DNA from: Rhizobiales bacterium Y(2018)
GTDB taxonomy: Bacteria > Pseudomonadota > Alphaproteobacteria > Rhizobiales > Aestuariivirgaceae
Reading direction: 5' to 3'
DNA: 64,000 nt
Assembly (NCBI GenBank): GCA_005502925.1
Contig: SCPD01000025.1
Span: 1-64,000, forward strand
Part shown: in pieces, positions 1 to 8,487 of the stretch
Numbering within the stretch: the first letter of the stretch is position 1
Layout of the letters: each line of letters opens with the position of its first letter
Program-made: the position numbers and the translations under genes
Notes under the pieces: model-generated
Told to the model about the DNA's origin: nothing
The model's input: the letters and a program-made list of their open reading frames with translations, nothing else
Database searches by the model: none

Positions 1-105
1 GGTGGTGAGGGTGGGTTGAGATGCTATGCTCGCGGGTGGTGGATGTAAGCATCTACTCTGTTCTTGCGAGCTGATAATTGAAACGTCTGTAGATCAGTTG
101 TTCGC

Positions 106-330
106 TACTATGTATATAGACTCGTGGATCCGCGCAGTGGAGAAACCTTCTACGTCGGCAAAGGCAAGAACAACCGCGTTTTCGCACATAGCCGAGGCAA
201 TCTGGAGGCCGATGAAGATGAAGCCGTTGGCAAATTAAAAAGAATTCGAGAAATCTCAGTCGCGGGCTTCGGCACGACTATGAAAGTAGTCGTTCACGAT
301 GTTCCTGCTAGGTCGCTATTTTAAAGCAAG
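106..330 (+). pseudogene. GIY-YIG nuclease-like fragment
   Basis: The frame from about base 106 reads [20 protein letters not shown] and continues to a stop at 324. This matches the start of a GIY-YIG domain of the LEM-3-like kind, with YVY and the YVGKGK core. No ATG, GTG or TTG lies in frame between the upstream stop (79-81) and the conserved motif, apart from a GTG at 124 inside the motif. The similarity seems to resume in another frame after about 330 (residues like VALDAILIQR), which suggests a frameshift. I read it as a dead or truncated gene. Family is fairly sure, function is not. Confidence 0.6.
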
Positions 331-508
331 CAGGAAATGAGGATTCGCGTGTCGCCCTAGACGCTATCTTAATCCAGAGAAACTTTTGTCATCAGACTCG
401 GGCAAACGCTGACGCGTCGGGTCCGTCAGCTGACAGCCCAGTATTCCAAATGCGCACGAGCAGCGAGCACGGAGCCGGGGATCCCGCAACAAATTATGAC
501 GACGGCCA

Positions 509-964
509 TCACTTTTGCATTGCAGCCTGCGGTGTGTTGCGGAAACTTATGGCCATACGGTTATAGGCGTTCATCAAGCCGATCGCGATGGTGAGATCGA
601 CCAGTTCCTTTTCCGCGAAGACGGCACGGGCCGCCTCAAAGGCTTCATCCGACACGTGGGTGTCGGCCACGCGGGTCACTGTCTCGGCCCAGGCAAGGGC
701 CGCACGCTCCCGCTCGCTGAACAGGTCGCTTGCTTCCGCCCAGGCCTGGAGCAAAGCCAGCTTCTCGACCTTGACGCCTTTCTTGATGAGGTCGCGGGTG
801 TGCATGTCGAGGCAATAGGCGCAGTTGTTGATCTGCGAGATGCGCAAATAGACGAGGTCCACCAGTTCGGCCGGAAGTCCGCTCTGCAGGATGTAGCCAT
901 AGACGGTGCCCAGAGCTTTGATGCCGCTGGGCGCGATCTGGTTGTAGTCGAGACGCCTGGTCAT
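509..964 (-). CDS. AhpD-like carboxymuconolactone decarboxylase family protein
   Basis: 151 aa. Around residues 45-60 it has NNCAYCLDMHTRD, the C-x2-C-x3-H motif of the AhpD/CMD fold, used by AhpD-like alkylhydroperoxidases to reduce peroxides through a cysteine pair. Length is normal for single-domain family members. An AGGAGA ribosome site precedes the ATG by a few bases. It is the first gene of a same-strand run with cupins and hydrolases (509-4109) and may share their transcript. A peroxidase-like or decarboxylase-like role in a small-molecule pathway is an inference; the substrate cannot be read from sequence. Confidence 0.85.
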   Translation of the reverse strand: MTRRLDYNQIAPSGIKALGTVYGYILQSGLPAELVDLVYLRISQINNCAYCLDMHTRDLIKKGVKVEKLALLQAWAEASDLFSERERAALAWAETVTRVADTHVSDEAFEAARAVFAEKELVDLTIAIGLMNAYNRMAISFRNTPQAAMQK

Positions 965-987
965 GGGTGTTCTCCTGGATCTTCGAG

Positions 988-1404
988 TTATTTTAGATAC
1001 CGGGTCAGCTCTTTGTCGCCGGTATCGGCGATGAAAACGGCGAGCAGCCTGGCGGGCTTCGTCTTGCTCGCATTGCGGCTGATGGAATGGGTGGCGCCGG
1101 GGGGCTCCGACCAGCTCTCGCCCGCTTTGTAGATGCGAGCTGGCTCGTCATTCACCTTGGACTCGATCTCGCCCGAGATGACATACGCAAAGACGAAGCC
1201 CGTCTTCGTATGGATATGCGGGACCGAAGCCTGGCCCGGCTGATAATCGACGATGAGCGAGGTTAGTGTCTTGCCCGGAATATTGGGGATTGCCTGCTCG
1301 AAAACTGGCGTGACCTTGTCGCCCGTATTATGAGCGAAAGCGGGTGCTGCACTTGCCAGAACGAAGGTGGCGACGGCGGTGGTCAGAATGGATGAGGCGT
1401 TCAT
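988..1404 (-). CDS. Secreted cupin-domain protein
   Basis: 138 aa from the ATG at 1404, which has an AGGAGA site 6-7 bases upstream; the longer frame to 1440 lacks one. Residues 1-24 form a signal peptide ending near APAFA-H. The rest is one cupin barrel with PHIHTKTGFVFAYVISGEI (motif 1, metal-binding His pair) and a second motif near PPGATHSISR. Single-cupin periplasmic proteins often bind a metal, but the reaction is unknown. It pairs with the next hydrolase and resembles the cupin at 2386-2796, so the cluster looks like a cupin/hydrolase pair repeated twice. Confidence 0.8.
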   Translation of the reverse strand: MNASSILTTAVATFVLASAAPAFAHNTGDKVTPVFEQAIPNIPGKTLTSLIVDYQPGQASVPHIHTKTGFVFAYVISGEIESKVNDEPARIYKAGESWSEPPGATHSISRNASKTKPARLLAVFIADTGDKELTRYLK

Positions 1405-1440
1405 GGGGTGGTCTCCTGTGCATACTGGGTGTCTGCGCAT

Positions 1441-2373
1441 TCAGCGGAATGAGGCGCGAACCTCATCGATTGTCCGCTGCGGATTCTGCAGGTGAGGGTA
1501 ATGGCCGATGCCGGGAAGAACGCTGAGCTCGGCGCCAATCCGGTCAGCGAACTCGACCCCCATTTCCTTCTTGATGTAGATATCCTGCTCGCCCCACACC
1601 ACTTTCACCGGCGTGGCGAGCTTCGCCAGCTGCTTTTCGAATTGATTCTGGTCGCGGGTGAAATTTGCGTAGTAGCGGGCGAAGGCGTCCGCCGTCGTCA
1701 TAGCGCCCTGGTCCCAGCCACGCGCCATGTCGTCCTTGAGCTCAGGCGAGATTTGGAAATGGACTTCCGCCGGCAGGCCCCTGGTAAAAGCATTAGCGAG
1801 GATATCATCGCGCCTCTTGTTGAACTCGGCGCGGGCCGCTTCCATCGACGGCCCCGCTTTCAGGGCCTGCAGATTCTCATTCATATATTGGGGCCTGTCG
1901 AAGGGCGCGAAATCGCCGACAATGATTGTCCGTGCCACGTCCGGCTTTTCCAGCGCGAGTAGAAGCGCCGGCAAGGCGCCGATATCGGTGGCGTAGATCG
2001 CGAGCTTGGACGTGTCGATGCCCGCCTTCGCAATATAGTCGCCAAGAACCCGCGCATAGTCCTTGGGCGCATAGGAGAAGCTGTCAGCCTCGGGTCTGGA
2101 CGACAGGCCATAGCCCGGCCAATCGAAAGCATGGACTTCATAGTCATCGCCAAGCGCCAGCGCCACATCCTTCCACGCGTAATGCGTCTCCGGAAAGCCA
2201 TGCAGAAAGAGAACCGTGCCTTTCGGCTTGTCATTGCGCAGGATCATTCGTCTCAAAGTGATGTCCTTGTCGATCTCGACGAAACCCATGTCGAGATCGC
2301 TTGCGTGGACCGGCGTCAGGGAAGACGAGAGCATCGCGACGGCGGCAGCCAGATTGCGGATTTCGGTTTTCAT
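1441..2373 (-). CDS. Exported alpha/beta hydrolase
   Basis: 310 aa from the second ATG (2373), preferred because AGGAG lies 6 bases before it while the first ATG (2379) abuts the site. A signal peptide (residues 1-25, ending near PVHA-S) is followed by an alpha/beta-hydrolase fold: oxyanion region LFLHGFPETHYAWKDV, then YATDIGALPALLLAL at the nucleophile elbow, where Asp stands in the position typical of haloalkane dehalogenases and epoxide hydrolases, and the catalytic His in LPGIGHYPHLQNP near the C-terminus. An epoxide- or halide-type hydrolase acting in the periplasm is likely; the substrate is unknown. Confidence 0.8.
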   Translation of the reverse strand: MKTEIRNLAAAVAMLSSSLTPVHASDLDMGFVEIDKDITLRRMILRNDKPKGTVLFLHGFPETHYAWKDVALALGDDYEVHAFDWPGYGLSSRPEADSFSYAPKDYARVLGDYIAKAGIDTSKLAIYATDIGALPALLLALEKPDVARTIIVGDFAPFDRPQYMNENLQALKAGPSMEAARAEFNKRRDDILANAFTRGLPAEVHFQISPELKDDMARGWDQGAMTTADAFARYYANFTRDQNQFEKQLAKLATPVKVVWGEQDIYIKKEMGVEFADRIGAELSVLPGIGHYPHLQNPQRTIDEVRASFR

Positions 2374-2385
2374 GGTCATCTCCTC

Positions 2386-2796
2386 TTACTTGCCCGGTAT
2401 CAAAAGCGGCTTGCCTTTTTCGACGATATAGGTGGCGAGCTCCGCAGCGTTGCCTTTGCCGACATTCTTTACCGCATGCGGCGTGCCATAGGGAATGAGC
2501 AGCACTTCGCCCGCCTTCACCGTCAGCGGCGGCCTGTCGTCGAGCTGATATTCGAGAACGCCTTCGATGACATAGACGAGCTCTTCGCCCGGATGGCTGT
2601 GACGGACGGCGAACACGCCTTCGGGAAAATCGACGCGCACCTGGACGACCTCGCGGCCGGGGATGCTGAGATCTTCCTTCATCAGGGGCGTGCGCTTGAT
2701 ATCGCCCAGCGATATTTCCTCTGAGTGCGCCGCGAGCGGCGCCAGAGCGATGCTGGCGATGATGGCCGCGGCGGCGAGGATGCGATGTGTTTTCAT
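2386..2796 (-). CDS. Secreted cupin-domain protein
   Basis: 136 aa from the ATG at 2796 (AGGAGA 8 bases upstream; the frame extends to 2823 without a ribosome site). A signal peptide covers residues 1-24 (ending LAAHS). The cupin core has VRHSHPGEELVYVIEGVLEY with the HxH and Glu metal ligands, and IPYGTPHAVKNVGKG as motif 2. It sits directly downstream of the TAT-type epoxide hydrolase and just upstream of another exported hydrolase in the same transcription unit. Exact reaction unknown. Confidence 0.8.
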   Translation of the reverse strand: MKTHRILAAAAIIASIALAPLAAHSEEISLGDIKRTPLMKEDLSIPGREVVQVRVDFPEGVFAVRHSHPGEELVYVIEGVLEYQLDDRPPLTVKAGEVLLIPYGTPHAVKNVGKGNAAELATYIVEKGKPLLIPGK

Positions 2797-2819
2797 AAGA
2801 GTCTCTCCTTGATTGGTGT

Positions 2820-4109
2820 TCACTGTACCGGACGAAGCGGGCGGAAGGCGGCGCGCAGCTCGGAGCTGAGGAGTGCCGGCTGTTCCCAGGCGGCGAAGTG
2901 GCCGCCCTTCTCGATTTCGTTGAAATAGGCAAGGTTGCGATAGGCCTTCCTGGCCCAGCTCTCGGGTGCCCGATAGACCTCATGTGGAAAGACAGAGACC
3001 GCTACGGGGAGAGAAATCTCGGATGTCTTCTGCGCGGCGGCGAGGACGATGCTCTGGCCGGCGGTCTCCCAATAGATGCGGGCGGCCGAGGTCGCGCTGT
3101 TGGTCAGCCAGTAGAGCGTGATGTTGTCGAGCACGTCGTCCCGGTCGAGCCGGCGTTCGAGCTCGCCATTATTGTAGTCGAAAATCCAGGCGGCGAGACC
3201 CACCGGTGAATCGGTGAGGCCATAGCCGATCGCCTGCGGCCTTGTACCCATGATGGCGCCATAGGCCCGATATTTCTTGTAGAACAGATCGAGCGCATTG
3301 AAAGCCGCGCGCTCCTTGTCGGAAAGGTCTGCCGGTGCCGGCTTGCCGCTGGCGAGCACGGCGGCAATCTCAGTCGGCACCGTCGCCGGCAGGTTGATGT
3401 GGATGCCGCGCAAGCCGGCCGCGCCCTGACGCGCCATGGCGCTCGACACGGGCGAGCCCCAGTCGCCGCCCTGGGCGACATAATGGGTGTAGCCGAGACG
3501 GCGCATCAATTCGGCCCAGGCCCGCGCGATGCGGTCGGGGTTCCAGCCCTTCTCCTTGGGCTTGCCGGAGAAACCGAAGCCCGGCAGCGAGGGGATCACC
3601 AGATGGAAAGCGTCCGATGCGTCGGCGCCATGCGCCGTCGGGTTGGTGAGAGGATCGATGATCTTGAGCTGCTCGATGATCGAGCCCGGCCAGCCATGCG
3701 TCACGATGAGCGGCAGGGCATTCTCATGCCGCGAACGGACATGGATGAAATGAATGTCCAACCCGTCGATCTCGGTCATGAACATGGGGAGCGCGTTGAG
3801 GCGCGCCTCGATTTTGCGCCAGTCATAGTCCGTACCCCAATGGCGGACGATTTTCTGCAGCGTCGCGAGCTGGTTGCCCTGCGAGCCATCGGCGACGGTT
3901 TCCTTATCCGGCCAGCGTGTTTCGGCGATGCGGCGGCGCAGATCGTCGAGCGCGCCTTGCGGAATATCGATGCGGAACGGGCGAATGGCTTCGCTTGCGG
4001 ATGCTGCTGCCAATCGCGATAGCAGAAGCTGTGCGGCACCCGCGGCAAGACCGGCAGCGGCGATGCCGAGGAACCGGCGGCGATCAGGATTGATGATCTG
4101 GCTGTTCAT
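2820..4109 (-). CDS. TAT-exported epoxide hydrolase family protein
   Basis: 429 aa. The N-terminus has a twin-arginine signal (DRRRFLGIAAAGLAAG) and ends near LAAASA, so export is folded. Then comes the epoxide hydrolase N-terminal (EHN) domain (PFRIDIPQGALDDLRRRIAETRWPD) followed by an alpha/beta hydrolase: oxyanion HGWPGS, nucleophile Asp in VAQGGDWGSPVSSAMA, and the acid/His end at EKGGHFAAWEQP. This is the layout of microsomal-type/juvenile-hormone-type epoxide hydrolases, which open epoxides with water through an Asp ester. Length is normal. It leads the cupin/hydrolase run and its start has a GGGAGAG site. Confidence 0.88.
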   Translation of the reverse strand: MNSQIINPDRRRFLGIAAAGLAAGAAQLLLSRLAAASASEAIRPFRIDIPQGALDDLRRRIAETRWPDKETVADGSQGNQLATLQKIVRHWGTDYDWRKIEARLNALPMFMTEIDGLDIHFIHVRSRHENALPLIVTHGWPGSIIEQLKIIDPLTNPTAHGADASDAFHLVIPSLPGFGFSGKPKEKGWNPDRIARAWAELMRRLGYTHYVAQGGDWGSPVSSAMARQGAAGLRGIHINLPATVPTEIAAVLASGKPAPADLSDKERAAFNALDLFYKKYRAYGAIMGTRPQAIGYGLTDSPVGLAAWIFDYNNGELERRLDRDDVLDNITLYWLTNSATSAARIYWETAGQSIVLAAAQKTSEISLPVAVSVFPHEVYRAPESWARKAYRNLAYFNEIEKGGHFAAWEQPALLSSELRAAFRPLRPVQ

Positions 4110-4133
4110 GACACTCTCCCTGGTTTCCGTTTG

Positions 4134-4940
4134 TCAGCGATGATGCAGATTGTAGCGCGGAGCGGTGATGGCGCTCGACAGTTTGGGCGTCATGGCGCGG
4201 CGCTGGGCCTCGTAGCGATCCCATTCACCCTGGTTCGGCAGCGAAGGGATGGTGATGGTTTCGCCCTGATCGAGGCCGGCGAGCGCGGCATCGACCAGTT
4301 CGTCCGCCGACATCACGATCTCGCCCGGAAGCTGGTGAACCGGCATGCCGGCGACGTCCCAGAATTCGGTGGCGGTGGCGCCCGGCAGGACCGCCTGGAC
4401 GCGGATGCCCTTGTCGGCGATCTCGTGCAGAAGCGATTGCGTCAGCGCCAGCACGAAGGCTTTGGTGGCGCCATAGACGCCGTTCAGAAGCTCAGGCGCG
4501 ATGGCGACGGCGGAAGCGATATTGATGATCGTGCCATGCCTGCGGGCGATGAAGGCCGGCACCGCGGCATAAGTCAAACGAGTCAGAGCGGTGACATTCA
4601 GGCGGATCATGTCTTCCATCCTGTCGACATCCGAGGCGACCAGCGGAGCGGCGGCGCCGATGCCGGCATTGTTCACCAGAATGGAAATGGAGTCATTGCT
4701 GCGCAAAATATCCTCGATGCGCCGGAGATCCACAGGAACGGTGAGATCGGCGGCGACGGTCTCGACCTTGCGACCTGTGGCGGTCGTGATGCGGCGCGCC
4801 ACGGCGCTGAGCCGTTCTTCGTTGCGGGCGATGAGAATGAGATCATGGCCGCGTTTGGCGAAACGGTCGGCATAGAGGGCGCCGATGCCGGTCGATGCGC
4901 CGGTGATGAGGACGGTGCCTTTGGACTCGGTGTTGGTCAT
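4134..4940 (-). CDS. Short-chain dehydrogenase/reductase
   Basis: 268 aa from the ATG at 4940 (GGAGACC just upstream); the frame extends further without support. Classical SDR: TGASTGIG cofactor motif near residue 14, NNAG (ILVNNAGIG) near residue 90, catalytic Ser in NIASAVAIAPEL and YGATK (Tyr-x3-Lys) near residues 155-160. NAD(P)-dependent oxidation or reduction of a small substrate. It is followed upstream by a transporter whose first 29 codons are a copy of this gene's start. The divergent LysR gene at 6111 is the likely regulator of both. Confidence 0.88.
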   Translation of the reverse strand: MTNTESKGTVLITGASTGIGALYADRFAKRGHDLILIARNEERLSAVARRITTATGRKVETVAADLTVPVDLRRIEDILRSNDSISILVNNAGIGAAAPLVASDVDRMEDMIRLNVTALTRLTYAAVPAFIARRHGTIINIASAVAIAPELLNGVYGATKAFVLALTQSLLHEIADKGIRVQAVLPGATATEFWDVAGMPVHQLPGEIVMSADELVDAALAGLDQGETITIPSLPNQGEWDRYEAQRRAMTPKLSSAITAPRYNLHHR

Positions 4941-4980
4941 GTCGGTCTCCTGTGGTCGGGGTTTGGGTCGAGAGGTTGCT

Positions 4981-6012
4981 TCAGGCGTGAGATGGCTTCG
5001 CCGTGCCGTGGAAGACGCGGATCGTGACGAGGACACCCGCCGTCAGAACGGCGAGGCCTCCGGCTTCAATGAGAGTCGGCAAGCGGCCATGCACGGCGAG
5101 GCCGAATATCGTGCCGAAGATGGTTTCGGACACGAGCAGCTGGGCGGACAGAGCGACGGGGAGTCTCTGCGAAGCGAATGTCCAGGCGAGCGCGCCGCCA
5201 ATCGATGCGAAGACCGCCAGCGCCGTGCCCCAGATATAGATAGGCGCCGCATTCTCCCAGCCGAGCCCCAGCAGCGGAATATTGAAGACACCCAGCGCAA
5301 GACCGATGGGACCGAAGGCCAGCATTTCCAATCCGCCGCCGGCCAGTATCAAAGCGGTCCAGATATGCGCATCGAAATTGGGCCGCGCGGCGAGGGCCTT
5401 CTGATTGGCGAGGCCGAACCATGTCCACAGACCGACAGCGGCCATCGCCAGCAGTATGCCGATGGCGGGTGAGCCGGCGCTCGCCATGCTCGTCGCATCG
5501 AGAATGCTGGCATTGACGAAAGCGAGACCGACCATCGTCAGCAAGACCGACAGTGACAGGGCCCGCCACGAAACGACTTTCCGGGTGAGATTGCCGGCGA
5601 TCGCCAGGACGACCGGAACCAGGCCGAGAAAGGCCGGCGCGATCACCGGGCCTGCAAAAATCGCAGCGCCAGCGACGGTGAGGAAATAAGCGAGATAGCC
5701 GATGAAGCCGAGAAAGAACGTCGTCAGCCAATCGGTCCTGGTCAGAGCGCGTATGGCATCCCTCTTGTACAAGAGAAACAGCATGCCGAGCGCCGCCGGG
5801 ATGACGAAGCGGAACAAGGCGAAGTCGAAGATCGAGTAATCACCGATGACAAAGGGGACGACGAAGTTGAGCGACCAGGCGAGCGCGCCGAAGAGAGCCG
5901 CCGCGACGCCCATGAGGTAGGATTGGTCGACGAAGCGGCCGGCGGGGATGGCGCCGATGCCGGGGGACGCGCCGGTGATGAGAACGGTGCCCTGGGCCTG
6001 GATGCTGGTCAT
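4981..6012 (-). CDS. EamA/DMT-family transporter with SDR-derived N-terminus
   Basis: 343 aa. From about residue 31 onward it is a ten-helix DMT (EamA) transporter: two repeats, with AALFGALAWSLNFVVPFVIG opening the first. Residues 1-29 are not membrane sequence: GTVLITGASPGIGAIPAGRF closely matches the Rossmann start of the neighbouring SDR, including TGASxGIG, and the DNA around both starts, including the upstream GTCGGTCTCCTG on the plus strand, is nearly the same. A duplication of roughly 75 bp has put the SDR start onto the transporter. An internal ATG at 5913 (MGVAAALFG) would give a normal 310-aa transporter. Substrate unknown. Confidence 0.85.
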   Translation of the reverse strand: MTSIQAQGTVLITGASPGIGAIPAGRFVDQSYLMGVAAALFGALAWSLNFVVPFVIGDYSIFDFALFRFVIPAALGMLFLLYKRDAIRALTRTDWLTTFFLGFIGYLAYFLTVAGAAIFAGPVIAPAFLGLVPVVLAIAGNLTRKVVSWRALSLSVLLTMVGLAFVNASILDATSMASAGSPAIGILLAMAAVGLWTWFGLANQKALAARPNFDAHIWTALILAGGGLEMLAFGPIGLALGVFNIPLLGLGWENAAPIYIWGTALAVFASIGGALAWTFASQRLPVALSAQLLVSETIFGTIFGLAVHGRLPTLIEAGGLAVLTAGVLVTIRVFHGTAKPSHA

Positions 6013-6110
6013 GTCGGTCTCCTGCGTTGCTGGAGACTTGACTAATCCCTTCCGAAATTATTGAGTATCTGGTAATATTGGTAGTTATCCTTCCAAAAAA
6101 TGGAAAGATT

Positions 6111-7007
6111 ATGGATCGGTTCGAGGCGATGTCGATCGTGCTGGCAGTGGCCGAGGCGGGCAGTCTTTCGGCGGCGGCGCGCCGGCAGAAGACGCCCTTG
6201 GCGACAGTGAGCCGAAAAGTGTCGGACCTCGAGGCGCATCTCGAGACCAAGCTGTTCCATCGCTCGACCCGGGCGCTGGTGCCGACCGATGCGGGACGCG
6301 CTTATATCGCCGCGGCTAAGCGCATCCTCGCCGATATCGAGGAAACCGAGCGGGCCGCCGCGGGCGAATATGCGACGCCGCGCGGCGACCTGATCATCTC
6401 GGCACCCGTGGCGCTGGGGCGCTTCTATCTGCAGCCGGTCGTGACGGAGTTCCTGGCGGCCTATCCCGAAGTCGACATTCATCTGAGCCTGGTGGATCGC
6501 GCGGTCAATCTGGTGGAAGAGCATGTCGATGTCGCACTGAGACTGGGCACGCTTGCCGATAGCGGCCTGATCGCGGTGCGGATCGGCGAGACATCGCGTG
6601 TGATCTGCGCCAGACCTGACTATCTGCGATCACGCGGGACGCCCGCCACGCCCGATGATCTCGCAAGCCATGACATGATCAGCTATCCGCCGCTGCAGTC
6701 GCCGAGCCTGTGGCGCTTCAAGCAAGGCGAGACGCATTATTCGGTGCCGGTGCGGTCGCGGCTCATCGTGAGCAATCTCGAATCGGCCTGCGATGCGGCG
6801 CGTGCCGGTATCGGCATCACCGAGGCCTTCCTCTATCTCGTCGCCTCATCGATCAGATCGGGCGAACTCACGCCGCTGCTGCAGGAATTCCAGCCGCCAT
6901 CTTTTCCGGTGAGCTTCGTCTATTCGCCCAACCGCTACCTGCCGGCCAAATTGCGGGCGTTCCTCGATTTCACGCTGCCGCGCCTTAGGGGTCGCCTCGT
7001 GCTCTAA
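6111..7007 (+). CDS. LysR-family transcriptional regulator
   Basis: 298 aa from the ATG at 6111 (GGAAAG upstream). The N-terminal winged helix-turn-helix has SLSAAARRQKTPLATVSRKV and LFHRSTRALVPTDAG; a LysR substrate-binding domain follows from about residue 90. It is divergent from the transporter/SDR pair with a 98-bp gap, the usual LysR layout, so it probably controls 4134-6012 in response to an unknown effector. A short inverted repeat TTCCA-N5-TGGAA (6091-6105) lies immediately before the start and could be part of its operator. It is the last gene before the left att repeat. Confidence 0.9.
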   Translation: MDRFEAMSIVLAVAEAGSLSAAARRQKTPLATVSRKVSDLEAHLETKLFHRSTRALVPTDAGRAYIAAAKRILADIEETERAAAGEYATPRGDLIISAPVALGRFYLQPVVTEFLAAYPEVDIHLSLVDRAVNLVEEHVDVALRLGTLADSGLIAVRIGETSRVICARPDYLRSRGTPATPDDLASHDMISYPPLQSPSLWRFKQGETHYSVPVRSRLIVSNLESACDAARAGIGITEAFLYLVASSIRSGELTPLLQEFQPPSFPVSFVYSPNRYLPAKLRAFLDFTLPRLRGRLVL

Positions 7008-7046
7008 AAGGGAGTCTAGTGAAACCGCCAGAACCAAAATGCCAAG

Positions 7047-7092
7047 ACTGAAAATCCGCGTGTCGGTGGTTCAATTCCGCCCCTGGGCACCA
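7047..7092 (+). repeat. Left att site: 3' part of tRNA-Phe(GAA)
   Basis: Forty-six bases starting ACTGAAAATCC and ending CTGGGCACCA equal the anticodon-loop-to-CCA part of a bacterial tRNA-Phe (GAA anticodon, T arm GGTTCAATTCC, encoded CCA). The 5' half of a tRNA is absent upstream. The same 46 bases recur in the same orientation at 58253-58298 with one difference. This is the classic product of integration into a tRNA 3' end. It marks the left boundary of the island. Confidence 0.9.
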
Positions 7093-7547
7093 CTTCACAC
7101 CAGATGAATCTCAACTGGTGGCTCCTCAGTGATGCGGTAATTAGTCAGCATCCTGCTGCCTCAAGGCAATTCCCAATTGGGACTCCCACTGTCCTGCGCG
7201 CGACTGTCTTGCAGCCGCAATCTCAATCGTCGATTGGCGAAGCTTTGCTAGCCGGCTATCCGCAGAGCTCCTTGTTCTCTTCGATTGGCGCGCTCTTTTT
7301 TGCTCTCACGTTGGTGCGTTTTCGTCGTTCGATACTATGCGTCCACAGGGCCGGAGACGTTCAGAGAATCGGAGCGGCGATCTCACTTTATGGCAGCGCA
7401 TCGGATTATCCGAACACCGCTACGCACTTTCGATCCAATGCTGTCAGTCCAGTACGGGACGCGGTAGTGCCCGGCTCTTTTGCCGCCAACGCAACCCGTG
7501 GGGCAGCTTCCTTTTCACTGAGTCGTGATCGGTGCGCCGGCCATGAT
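7093..7547. other. Gene-free leader of the island
   Basis: No convincing gene between the left att repeat and the FNR-type box at 7548. An open frame from 7104 to 7631 runs through the box and the ribosome site of the next gene and has no recognisable domain, so I do not call it. No integrase, excisionase or transposase was seen here, which is unusual just inside an att site. Confidence 0.6.
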
Positions 7548-7561
7548 TTGATCAGGATCAA
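7548..7561. promoter_or_regulatory. FNR/FixK box upstream of Spy-like gene
   Basis: TTGATCAGGATCAA, a perfect TTGAT-N4-ATCAA palindrome ending 66 nt before the start at 7628. Matches the known FNR/FixK consensus; activity is inferred. Confidence 0.85.
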
Positions 7562-7627
7562 GGCCCGCGGCCCAAATATGTTCACAGGTTTTGCTGTCCG
7601 CCATGTGCGTGCGGAAGGAGAACAAAC

Positions 7628-8131
7628 ATGAAGAAAATTCTACTGACGCCTGTTGCAATGCTTCTTTTCGGACTTGCATTCTCGGTGCCGTCGTATGCCC
7701 AGATACATAGCCACGGCGCGGGTATGATGGGCGGTGGATGCCCGATGATGGAGATGATGGGTGGCGGGATGATGGATCGGGGCATGATGGGCGACCGGCA
7801 GGCCCATATGGGAGCCATCGCCGAAGGCCGCCTCGCTTTTCTCAAGAGCGAGCTCGCAATCACCGACAAGCAGACCGAGGCCTGGAACGGATATGCCAAG
7901 GCAGTGAAGGCCGGGGCAGCTACCATGCAGGAGATGCACGCCGGCATGATGGGTGCCGTTGAGAAAGGCACTGCGATCGAGCGCATGGATGCGCGCATCA
8001 AGGGTATGCAGGGGATGGTCGAGGCGATAAGCGCACTCAAACCCGCGACTGTAATGCTCTATGACGCTCTCACGCCCGAACAGAAGAAGGTCGCCGACGA
8101 ATTGATCGGTGTGGGCTGCGGCGGCATGTAG
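7628..8131 (+). CDS. Spy/LTXXQ-family periplasmic protein, Met/His-rich
   Basis: 167 aa with a GGAG ribosome site before the ATG. Signal peptide at residues 1-24 (VPSYA-Q). A Met/Gly/His-rich stretch follows (residues 30-60, repeated MMGGG-type units), then a helical domain with two LTxxQ-like motifs (AITDKQTEAW and LTPEQKKVADEL). This is the Spy/CpxP fold class, periplasmic chaperone or metal-stress proteins. The Met-rich segment suggests copper or silver binding. It lies behind a perfect FNR-type box and starts a block of metal and redox genes (7628-12666). Confidence 0.8.
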   Translation: MKKILLTPVAMLLFGLAFSVPSYAQIHSHGAGMMGGGCPMMEMMGGGMMDRGMMGDRQAHMGAIAEGRLAFLKSELAITDKQTEAWNGYAKAVKAGAATMQEMHAGMMGAVEKGTAIERMDARIKGMQGMVEAISALKPATVMLYDALTPEQKKVADELIGVGCGGM

Positions 8132-8144
8132 GCTCTCGCCGGTC

Positions 8145-8487
8145 ATGGCGTATTATTTCGGTATAACCGTCGACATGCCTTGCGCGCGCTGTCGAGCGGG
8201 AATCTGAAACGCTAGGCAGGAATTCAAGGACCTTTGCGCCGATTGCCATAACGCAGAAGCTACAGGTGTAATGCCCTTTTGACGAAGTCGGGCACCTTTA
8301 TAACGAGACGTTCTCGCACCGCACTACGATCTGATCTCGATCTTTTACGCAGGCGAAGCGGACATCGTCGACAGATGCAAAGCCGGCTATCCGACTATCG
8401 TTCCTGGGATCCTCCTCCGAGAAGTGAACGTGGAGCACCTTCAGTCTCGTCAGTTCAATGAGGCGATGCTGGCCGACCGGCAATCAG
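8145..8487 (+). pseudogene. Decayed remnants (DUF302-like start, c-type cytochrome motif)
   Basis: Three pieces of coding-like sequence without an intact frame. At 8145 an ATG opens MAYYFGITVDMPCARC and stops after 20 codons; this resembles the start of DUF302 proteins. At 8223-8281 a frame reads FKDLCADCHNAEATG, a heme c motif (CxxCH) like those of the island's cytochromes, then stops. A further frame to about 8490 contains YAGEADIVDRCKAGYPTIVP. I read this as debris of two or three genes. The cytochrome motif is secure, the others tentative. Confidence 0.45.

Noticed and set aside
7104-7631. 175-codon open frame after the left att site
   Set aside because: Runs through the FNR box and the ribosome site of the Spy-like gene, no recognisable domain.
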